Assembly: GCA_964390795.1 (NCBI GenBank)
Contig: CAYMLQ010000146.1
Span: forward strand, 1 to 13,083
DNA length: 13,083 nt
Direction of reading: 5' to 3'
From: CAYMLQ01 sp964390795
GTDB taxonomy: Bacteria > Verrucomicrobiota > Kiritimatiellia > RFP12 > UBA1067
Shown here: piece by piece, positions 1 through 5,369 of the stretch
Layout: each line of letters starts with the position of its first letter
Position numbering within the stretch: position 1 is the stretch's first letter
Translations under genes and position numbers: made by a program
The notes under the pieces: generated by a model
What the model was told of the DNA's origin: nothing
Database searches by the model: none
Seen by the model: the letters and a program-made list of their open reading frames with translations, nothing else

Positions 1-273
1 GCCGCACAGTTTACAAAACCCAATGGCTTTTCACACGCTAAACCCGGAAGCGCCGGTAATGCAAATTCAGTTAAGTTTTCTACTATTCACAGTTATAAAG
101 GATGGGAGTCTGATACAATTATAGAATTGATTGAGCCCTTGGATGGTAGCATTGATCTTAGCGAGTTGATTTATACTGGACTTACAAGAGCACGGAGAAA
201 TCTTGTGGTTATTAACTGCGGATATATGGCTTACGATGGCGAGTTGAGGGAGGTGTTTCACAAACGGCGGTGA
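1..273 (+). CDS. C-terminal fragment of a superfamily 1 (UvrD/Rep-like) DNA helicase
   Basis: The frame is open from the first base and ends at TGA 271-273, giving the last 90 residues of a protein whose start lies outside the window. Two late SF1 helicase motifs are readable. A motif V-like 'STIHSYKGWESDTII' lies at about fragment residues 28-42, and a motif VI-like 'YTGLTRARRNLVVI' at about 59-72, where the arginines of TRAR are the expected ATP-gamma-phosphate sensing residues. Known for the family: these motifs close the second RecA-like lobe of UvrD/PcrA/Rep-type helicases (UvrD_C_2 region). No accessory domain is visible after motif VI. By my count GC is about 41% over the first 240 bases, clearly lower than the genes to the right, which hints at separate ancestry such as a defence or mobile gene. 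Which helicase subfamily it belongs to cannot be told from this fragment. Confidence 0.75.
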   Translation, partial: AAQFTKPNGFSHAKPGSAGNANSVKFSTIHSYKGWESDTIIELIEPLDGSIDLSELIYTGLTRARRNLVVINCGYMAYDGELREVFHKRR

Positions 274-582
274 AAGTATTGGTAAAGGAGTGTCGCATGA
301 CTGGCACATGCGAGAGGACAGGCAAGAGCATGGATGTATTTTAGCGGATGAGCTTTGCGAGTGGTTCACGAAACGCGAGTCTGACCTGATACTGAAGGAT
401 GAGTAGGCAGTCCCGTGGGCAGGCAGTACTGGGGCTGTGGCTGCGGCGGTGTGGGATACGGGAATCACGGGCGGGACGCCCGTGCCACGGGAAGAGAAGA
501 GCACGAAGCTTGATGAATGAGGTCTTTCGCCCTTCGTGGGCTTCGTGTACTTATTTGGTGAGGATTCTGGAGGCGCTACAGC
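274..582. other. intergenic region with possible decayed coding and a repeat element
   Basis: No convincing gene. The left part (to about 406) keeps the lower GC of the helicase tail. A second frame is open from 248 to the stop at 404-406. It could start at GTG 290 or ATG 308 (MREDRQEHGCILADELCEWF...) and has a plausible protein-like composition, but no well-placed ribosome site for the ATG. A 15-codon reading frame from ATG 297 has a good AAAGGAG at 284-290 but is too short to call. From about 410 the sequence becomes GC-rich and turns into the REP-like hairpin and leader repeat described separately. I see no clear promoter. Confidence 0.5.
466..484. repeat. REP-like perfect hairpin (8-bp stem)
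   Basis: CACGGGCG at 466-473 pairs perfectly with CGCCCGTG at 477-484 across a GGA loop. The flanks (GGAAT before, CCACGGG after) belong to the same motif. From memory, short palindromes of this type are scattered in many copies between genes in MAGs of the Kiritimatiellota, Verrucomicrobia and Planctomycetes, where spurious translations read 'RGTGVPPV'. There is no U-tract after the stem, so it is better read as a dispersed palindromic repeat than as a terminator of the upstream gene. Confidence 0.6.
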
Positions 583-607
583 ATGGTGACGGATGAGCAA
601 AGCGTGG
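489..607 (+). repeat. leader repeat, copy 1 (upstream and start of first TPR gene)
   Basis: This copy contains GAAGAGAAGAGCACGAAGC, then CCCTTCGTGGGCTTCGTG, a GGAGG ribosome site (569-573, 9 nt before ATG), and a start region nearly identical to that of the second TPR gene (one mismatch across the ATG and next 19 bases). The CACGAAG/CTTCGTG halves can pair. Copy 2 lies at 1951-2062. The repeat spans non-coding and coding sequence, so it marks the left edge of a tandem duplication. Confidence 0.65.
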
Positions 608-1866
608 GCGAGGACTGGGCGGCGCTCCTGCGTGAGGCGCGGGACGCGTCCAAGGCGGGCCACCCTTTTCGGGCGATCCGGGTCGCGAAGCGCTCGCTTG
701 AGATGGCTCAGAGCCGGGGAGGCGCGGAGCATCTCGACGCCGCGACCAGCATGGTTTTGCTGTGCGAGTTGTATTCCAATCTGCATCGGTCAAGGGATGC
801 GGGCGATTACATTATGAAAGCGTTTAAGATCCGCGAGTCCAAGCTCGGGAAAGACCATCCTGGCGTGGCGGAGTGCCTCTGCGCTTTCTGTTCGCGCTAC
901 GAGCGTTCGTATCCGTGCGCCGCGGATGAAGGACTGGTTCGCCGCGCGCTGTGCATTTGGGAGCGGTCGTATGAGCCGATGCATCCCGCCATCGCCGTCG
1001 GGCTGGTCTGCGTCGCGCGCGAGCGCAGATTGGCCGGCTCGCATGAGGAGACCGCCGCGCTTCTCCGCCGGGCCTTGGAGATCCGCGAGCAGGCGTTTGG
1101 CCCGGACAGCCTTGAGGTTGCCCAGGTTCTATACGAGCGCGCGCACCTCGTTTGGGATCAATGGCGGCATGCGGAGGCCGAGACCCTTTTCTTGCGCGTT
1201 CTGCAAATCCGGGCCTCCTGTCTGGGTGACAACGATTTGTCGCTGATTCCGCCGCTGAAAGACTTGGCTGAGCTGAAGCTGTTTCTGAGATGCAATCGCG
1301 AGGCCATCGCGTTCCGCAAGCGAGAGCTGGCGATCAGAATGAAGCGGCAAGGGGCGGTTCATCATGAGACCGCATTAACGTTCTGTGACATCGCCTATCT
1401 CTATCAGAATCAAGGTTGGATGAATCACGCGAACTGGTGCTTTCGGCAGGCGATGCTGATCTGGGAGAGCGCGCGCAACGTTTATCACCACGATGCAGCC
1501 ATGTGTTGCAGCAGTCTGGCCCTCAACAGCTACGAGGTGGGGCGGTACGACGATGCGACGGAGCAGATGCGGCGCAGCCTTATGCTGTGGGAGAAGGCGG
1601 ACGATATCGGTATGGCAAAAAGTCCGGATACCGATTTTGTTGTCATCTTCACGGGCTGGCTGATGACGATTTGCATGAAATCAGGACAATACGGCGTGGC
1701 GGAACTGCAGGCAAGGCGGACGCTGGCCATGTGCGAGCGACGCTACGGGATTTATTATGATGGGTACGCCGATATTCTCGAAGACATGACCGCCCTGTGT
1801 GAGCGGACGGGGCGCATGGAAGAGGCCGAGGAGTATCGGAGGCGGGCAGCCGTCTGCAGGAAATGA
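583..1866 (+). CDS. tetratricopeptide-repeat protein (kinesin light chain-like), paralogue 1
   Basis: A 427-residue protein with no signal peptide or membrane segment, so probably cytoplasmic. It is almost entirely helical TPR repeats of the 42-residue kinesin-light-chain spacing. Typical signatures are 'KAFKIRESKLGKDHPGVAE' (79-97), 'RRALCIWERSYEPMHPAIA' (120-138) and 'RRALEIREQAFGPDSLEVA' (162-180); later units lie at about 262-296, 304-338, 355-388 and 394-427. I count roughly nine or ten units. TPR arrays of this class are protein-protein docking scaffolds, and the partner cannot be read from sequence. The start ATG is supported by GGAGG at 569-573 and by the conserved start of the neighbouring paralogue (MxTDEQSV in both). 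It aligns with the downstream paralogue almost without gaps at roughly half identical residues (by eye). No catalytic domain is attached, unlike many NB-ARC or CHAT-linked KLC-type proteins. Confidence 0.85.
   Translation: MVTDEQSVGEDWAALLREARDASKAGHPFRAIRVAKRSLEMAQSRGGAEHLDAATSMVLLCELYSNLHRSRDAGDYIMKAFKIRESKLGKDHPGVAECLCAFCSRYERSYPCAADEGLVRRALCIWERSYEPMHPAIAVGLVCVARERRLAGSHEETAALLRRALEIREQAFGPDSLEVAQVLYERAHLVWDQWRHAEAETLFLRVLQIRASCLGDNDLSLIPPLKDLAELKLFLRCNREAIAFRKRELAIRMKRQGAVHHETALTFCDIAYLYQNQGWMNHANWCFRQAMLIWESARNVYHHDAAMCCSSLALNSYEVGRYDDATEQMRRSLMLWEKADDIGMAKSPDTDFVVIFTGWLMTICMKSGQYGVAELQARRTLAMCERRYGIYYDGYADILEDMTALCERTGRMEEAEEYRRRAAVCRK
1681..1739 (+). repeat. near-identical DNA block shared by the two TPR genes, copy 1
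   Basis: A 59-bp stretch encoding SGQYGVAELQARRTLAMCER matches 3122-3180 with a single mismatch (A at 1704, G at 3145, a synonymous GAA/GAG change). The surrounding gene sequence is much more diverged. This is consistent with gene conversion between the tandem copies. Confidence 0.7.
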
Positions 1867-1950
1867 GTGGTCAGGCTGACGAGGTTTTTGTTTGCTGAGA
1901 TTGACCGTCCCGTAGGTTCTGAGGTACTGGGACCGTCTCGGTGGTATGGA

Positions 1951-2062
1951 AGGGGCAAGAGAAGCGCACGAAGCCTTACGAATGGGGTTCGGTGCCCTTC
2001 GTGGTCTTCCTTGGTAAGGATTCAGGAGTCACAGCAGCATGGGGACGGATGAGCAAAGCGTG
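1951..2062 (+). repeat. leader repeat, copy 2 (upstream and start of second TPR gene)
   Basis: This is the second copy of the leader seen at 489-607: GGCAAGAGAAGCGCACGAAGC, then GTGCCCTTCGTGG, then AAGGATTCAGGAG, then the start codon. It carries AGGAG at 2024-2028, 10 nt before ATG 2039, and the shared coding start. Compared with copy 1 a few bases are missing after CTTCGTGG and before the ATG. The rest of the 172-nt gap between the TPR genes shows no gene; GACCGTC recurs at both ends of a GC-rich stretch around 1901-1940. Confidence 0.65.
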
Positions 2063-3310
2063 TGGGAGTGGCGGGCGCTGATCGCTAAAGGCAAATCGCT
2101 TGTCGAATCTGGCAAGTATGGGCCCGCGTTCAAGATTGCCAAGCGTGCTATGGAAGTAGCCCAAACCTGCGCTTCCCTGGATGAGCTTGCGATTGCCACA
2201 AGCGCGAATCTGCTCGGGGAGGTCTATTTTGGAAAAGGACAACGCCTGAAAGCGGAGCCGCTCCTCTATCAGGCGCTTAAGATCCGCGAGGCACGCCTCG
2301 GGAGTGATCATCCCGATGTCGCAGAGTGTCTGAACAACGTCGCCGTCGTTAACAGCAGGGGATATCCAATCGCTGCGACCGAACAACTGTATCGCCGCGT
2401 CTTAGCGATCTGGGAGCGTTCTTATGGCCCCATGCATTCCGAAGTCGCGGTCGGTCTGTTCAATGTCGCCCATCAGTGCCGCCTGAGGGGGGACAATGCC
2501 GAAGCAGAGTCGCTCTTTCGCCGAGCGTTAATGATCCGGGAGAAGGTCAATGGCCCGGAGCACCACTTAGTGGCACGGGTTCTGTCCGAACTTGCGATGG
2601 TCTGTTGGACGACCTGGCGTTTCGATGAAGCTGTCGCTCTCTTCGAGCGCGTGTTGGAGAGCGATACGAGGCGCTTAGGTCGCGCCCATCTGAGCTTGGT
2701 CACGACGCTGATGCACTTGTCAAGTTTGAAGCGTCTTCAAGGGAAAGACGGGGAGGCACTGAAGCTCCGGGGACGGGTGCTGGCGATCAGACTTCTGAGG
2801 CAAGGCGCGGCGAATACGGAGACCGCAGAAGCGTTTTATAGCATCGGGGGTTACTATAAAGACCTCGGTTGGCTGAATGACGCGGTCTGGTACTATCGGC
2901 AGGCGCTGGTGAGCTGGGAGCGCGCGGGTGACCTTCACCAGATGTTAGCGGCTCTTTGCTGCAGCTACCTTGCTGTTGTCTACTACAAGCTGGGGCGGCT
3001 TGACGAAGCGACGGAGCGCATGCGGCGCAGCCTTGTTTTGTGGGAGAGGGCTGAAGGGCAAGGGCCAGAAAGCCTCTTCATTATCACGTTCGCGAGCTGG
3101 CTGATCACAATCTGCTTGGCGTCAGGACAATACGGCGTGGCGGAGCTGCAGGCAAGGCGGACGCTGGCCATGTGCGAGCGCTGCTACGGGCCTGAGGAGA
3201 GGGGGTATGCCGATCTTCTCTACGGCATGGCCGCCCTGTTTGCGCGGACGGGGCGCATGCAGGAGGCAGAGGAGTATCGGAGGCGGGCGGAGACGATCAG
3301 AAAAGAGTGA
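2039..3310 (+). CDS. tetratricopeptide-repeat protein (kinesin light chain-like), paralogue 2
   Basis: A 423-residue soluble TPR protein, the tandem paralogue of the gene ending at 1866. Clear KLC-type units include 'QALKIREARLGSDHPDVAE', 'RRVLAIWERSYGPMHSEVA' and 'RRALMIREKVNGPEHHLVA'; further units fill the rest, ending with 'MAALFARTGRMQEAEEYRRR'. Its repeats match the TPR consensus somewhat better than those of paralogue 1 (HPDVAECLNNVA against HPGVAECLCAFC), so paralogue 1 may be the more diverged. The start is supported by AGGAG at 2024-2028 and by the duplicated start context. The C-terminal quarter contains a 59-bp block that is almost identical in DNA to paralogue 1 although the proteins differ widely elsewhere. 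The function is presumably scaffolding, and nothing in the neighbourhood identifies the partner. Confidence 0.85.
   Translation: MGTDEQSVWEWRALIAKGKSLVESGKYGPAFKIAKRAMEVAQTCASLDELAIATSANLLGEVYFGKGQRLKAEPLLYQALKIREARLGSDHPDVAECLNNVAVVNSRGYPIAATEQLYRRVLAIWERSYGPMHSEVAVGLFNVAHQCRLRGDNAEAESLFRRALMIREKVNGPEHHLVARVLSELAMVCWTTWRFDEAVALFERVLESDTRRLGRAHLSLVTTLMHLSSLKRLQGKDGEALKLRGRVLAIRLLRQGAANTETAEAFYSIGGYYKDLGWLNDAVWYYRQALVSWERAGDLHQMLAALCCSYLAVVYYKLGRLDEATERMRRSLVLWERAEGQGPESLFIITFASWLITICLASGQYGVAELQARRTLAMCERCYGPEERGYADLLYGMAALFARTGRMQEAEEYRRRAETIRKE
3122..3180 (+). repeat. near-identical DNA block shared by the two TPR genes, copy 2
   Basis: Partner of the block at 1681-1739, with 58 of 59 bases identical. 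It lies at the same relative position in paralogue 2. Confidence 0.7.
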
Positions 3311-3836
3311 ACGGGCGTGCCGTGCGATCTCGGGGTAACGGGGTCCCCGAACCCGCCGGAGTCGGTACCTTGAACCCGCCGGCGGTTCCCGTCAGGGCAG
3401 ACACATCGTATTCTTGATGGTTGAATCTGGAAAACAGCAAGGGGAGGGTCGTTGTTTGTCACCCATTTTCTACAAGCCTTGTTTTTGTTGTGTCGATTCT
3501 CAGTGGCATGCCGTTCCATTCCTGTTTTCCTGATTTCCTGATTGGACAATACCGTAGCAAGAGCCTGGCACTGGGATAACACCATAGCGCTTTCAGGATT
3601 TTCCATCTCTGTTCGATGATGCGTCGGCCTTGAGAAAAGCGGTGCCGCGCGGAATACCGCTCTTGCCACGTCATAGCACCGCAGGTGCGACGGCGGGTGT
3701 CACCGCAGTCCAAATTCAGGCTCCCCGTTTCGGAAACCCTGAACCTTCCGGGATCGTTCCTTTTTTGATCCCGACGTCCGCCTCGCCTCGCTCAAACCTG
3801 CCGTACCCCCTGTCGCCGATTGCTGGTTCGCGGCGC

Positions 3837-3966
3837 AGCAATTCAAAATTTGGCTTTAGACAGCCTGAAGGCTGCACTACAAACGCTTCTTTCCGTGTAA
3901 GAAACCGTTCGTAGTACAGGCTTTAGCCTGCATTCCCGTGGCTCAGAAGCCAAATTTTGAATTGCT
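3837..3966. repeat. 130-bp composite inverted repeat (REP/BIME- or MITE-like)
   Basis: The outer arms AGCAATTCAAAATTTGGCTT (3837-3856) and its exact reverse complement (3947-3966) match over 20 of 20 bases. Inside are two inverted, imperfect copies of a second palindromic motif. The left copy has CAGCCT-GA-AGGCTG at 3861-3874 followed by CACTACAAACG (3875-3885). The right copy has CGTTCGTAGTAC (3906-3917) running into CAGGCT-TT-AGCCTG at 3917-3930. TTCTT/AAGAA can pair across the centre. The whole could fold as one long stem or as nested cruciforms. From memory, the CAGGCTTTAGCCTG motif is a dispersed intergenic repeat in several anaerobe and PVC MAGs. No transposase is present and I see no clear target-site duplication. 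Confidence 0.7.
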
Positions 3967-3984
3967 GTTCGCGGCGAGTCGCGG

Positions 3985-4013
3985 TTGCGGGCACGCCCAA
4001 TTTCCGGTATGCT
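3985..4013 (+). promoter_or_regulatory. possible sigma70-type promoter for the protease gene
   Basis: TTGCGG (3985-3990) and TATGCT (4008-4013) are separated by 17 nt, matching the -35 and -10 consensus at 3 and 4 of 6 positions. It sits between the composite repeat and the gene and would give a leader of about 40 nt. A second TTGAAC at 4017-4022 has no good -10 partner. This is weak evidence. Confidence 0.25.
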
Positions 4014-4060
4014 CACTTGAACGTGGACACCTGTCCGGCCGGTTATTAAGGGGTATCGGT

Positions 4061-5323
4061 ATGAAGAGGCTGACACACCTGTTGAGCGTTGTTTCGGCAT
4101 GTTTTGTTTTGGCCCTCGCGCGGCGTTCAGAGGCGCTGGTGTATTGCGTGACCAACGTCGTGGACGAACATCGCAACGCGCCAACCGGCGGGCTGGCCAA
4201 CAGCGGGTGGCAGGAGACCGCGCGAATCAGGGACTTTCTCGGAACGGTCATCCAATCCAATGCGCTGCTGACCGCCAAGCACTTGGAGTATACGAACGCC
4301 TTCAATTTCTCACATGAGGGGCAGTCGCACGCGGTGACCGCCTACGTCAATGACGCGGAAAGCGATCTGTCTGTTCTGTTTTTCACACCTGCCGTGACGA
4401 ATATCGCCCGAATCAACATCGAAACCAATGACATCGGTGCACGCGTCGTCTTGCAGGGGTGCGGTCGGGAGCGCGGCGACGAGGTGGTGACCGGCGGCCT
4501 GACGAATGGCTGGAAGTGGGGCCGGTGGCGGGGCGTCCGGCGCTGGGGTGTGAACCGGTACACCGGCGCGGACGCCAACGACGAGACCTACGCCGTTGCG
4601 GCCTTCGACAACAACGGCGATCCCGACGAGTGCATGCTTTCGCCCGGTGACAGCGGCGGGCCTGGCTTTATCCGGACCGGCAGCGGCTGGAAGCTGGCGA
4701 CGGTGAACTACTCGGTCGATCCGGCCACATTCACGTTGTCCACCAACTCCATCGAGGCGTTTGAGGCGTCGCTCTACGACTGCGCGAGGCTGTTTCACAC
4801 CAACGGCGTGCCGCCCTGGCAGTATGTTCCACCCGAAGCGTCTCCCGTGCCCTGTTTGCTGATCAACACGCGCACGTCAAAACGCATCGACTGGCTTACG
4901 AACACCGTGAAGGGCCTCACGTTTCCTGCGGACATCGGGGTTGCGTGGCGCTGGGAGACGAACGCGCCTCCGGGAAGCAAGGCCGCCGAGGGGCTGTGGT
5001 TTGAAGTGGTCGTCACCAACAGCGGGCCTTACACGGCGCGCGGACTGGCGCTCGACCTCACCTGGCCCGCCGGCGTCCGCATCTGCGGCAGCGCGGCATC
5101 GCAGGGCGGCTTCGCGACGAACCGCTGGTCGCTTCCGTCGCTCGAAGACGGCGCAGCCGCCACGCTGCGGGTCGATACCGTCGTGTGGCGCTCGACGTCC
5201 GCATGGGTCACGAACGTCGTGGCGGTGGCCGCCTCAGACAAGCCGGACGGGGTCTCGTCAAACAACTCCGCCACGTGTGCGGTGTTCTTGCCGGCAACCG
5301 CACTCCGGCTTCTCATCCAATGA
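4061..5323 (+). CDS. secreted trypsin-like (S1 family) serine protease with C-terminal DUF11/CARDB-like domain
   Basis: A 420-residue exported protein. Residues 1-25 form a Sec signal peptide (MKRLTHLLSVVSACFVLALA then RRSEA). The chymotrypsin-fold triad is readable: His74 in 'LLTAKHLE', Asp102 in 'SDLSVLFF' and Ser198 in 'SPGDSGGPGF', where the family has TAAHC, DIALL and GDSGGP. From about 305 to 408 follows a beta-sandwich of DUF11/CARDB type ('LWFEVVVTNSGPYTARGLAL', then 'SSNNSATCAVF'), usually an extracellular adhesion or spacer module. The mature N-terminus lacks a classical IVGG activation sequence. The frame is open further upstream to a GTG at 3938, but that would begin inside the inverted repeat and bury the signal peptide. 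ATG 4061 has AAGGGG at 4048-4053 with 7-nt spacing. It is transcribed towards the giant minus-strand gene. The substrate is unknown. Confidence 0.85.
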   Translation: MKRLTHLLSVVSACFVLALARRSEALVYCVTNVVDEHRNAPTGGLANSGWQETARIRDFLGTVIQSNALLTAKHLEYTNAFNFSHEGQSHAVTAYVNDAESDLSVLFFTPAVTNIARINIETNDIGARVVLQGCGRERGDEVVTGGLTNGWKWGRWRGVRRWGVNRYTGADANDETYAVAAFDNNGDPDECMLSPGDSGGPGFIRTGSGWKLATVNYSVDPATFTLSTNSIEAFEASLYDCARLFHTNGVPPWQYVPPEASPVPCLLINTRTSKRIDWLTNTVKGLTFPADIGVAWRWETNAPPGSKAAEGLWFEVVVTNSGPYTARGLALDLTWPAGVRICGSAASQGGFATNRWSLPSLEDGAAATLRVDTVVWRSTSAWVTNVVAVAASDKPDGVSSNNSATCAVFLPATALRLLIQ

Positions 5324-5324
5324 T

Positions 5325-5350
5325 CAACCTGCCGTAGGCACGGCAGGTTG
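5325..5350. terminator. perfect 11-bp hairpin between convergent genes
   Basis: CAACCTGCCGT (5325-5335), an AGGC loop, and ACGGCAGGTTG (5340-5350) lie one base after the protease stop and 19 bases before the stop of the convergent minus-strand gene. The position fits a shared bidirectional terminator. No T-tract follows on either strand, so it is not a textbook intrinsic terminator and may act by blocking 3' exonucleases or be a repeat. Confidence 0.6.
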
Positions 5351-5369
5351 ACCGCGATTACAGGCGCCC

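Larger units (their letters stand above)
3311..4060. other. 750-bp gene-free region rich in palindromes
   Basis: No frame here has a recognisable protein, a ribosome site and sensible composition together. What is visible: GAACCCGCCGG twice (around 3348 and 3372), the second extending into the near-palindrome AACCCGCCGGCGGTT (3373-3387); CGGGGTCCCCG around 3339-3349; a TTCCTG-type short tandem at 3520-3543; a 5-bp GCACC/GGTGC hairpin near 3676-3688; CGGGATC/GATCCCG at 3749-3755 and 3767-3773 around a T-rich loop; then the large composite inverted repeat at 3837-3966. The stretch reads as a graveyard of small dispersed repeats between two + strand genes. It could hold an untranslated RNA, but I see no known family. 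Confidence 0.5.

Noticed and set aside
297..344. 15-codon frame with a good AAAGGAG upstream
   Set aside because: It is too short to support as a gene, and its start overlaps the other open frame. Recorded only in the intergenic note.
67..786. Open 239-codon frame on the minus strand containing an 'SSRGTGVPPV'-like stretch
   Set aside because: It spans the helicase tail, the REP-like hairpin and the start of a TPR gene in antisense. The GTGVPPV reading is the usual spurious translation of the palindromic repeat, and there is no coherent domain.
3220..3713. Minus-strand frames of 149 and 84 codons in the gap between the TPR genes and the protease
   Set aside because: There is no recognisable domain. 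One overlaps the end of a good TPR gene, and the sequence is low-complexity and palindromic in places. A decayed transposase was considered but no motif supports it.
3938..4060. Upstream GTG start (3938) for the secreted protease
   Set aside because: It lies inside the composite inverted repeat, has no ribosome site and would place 41 residues before an obvious signal peptide. ATG 4061 has AAGGGG at good spacing.
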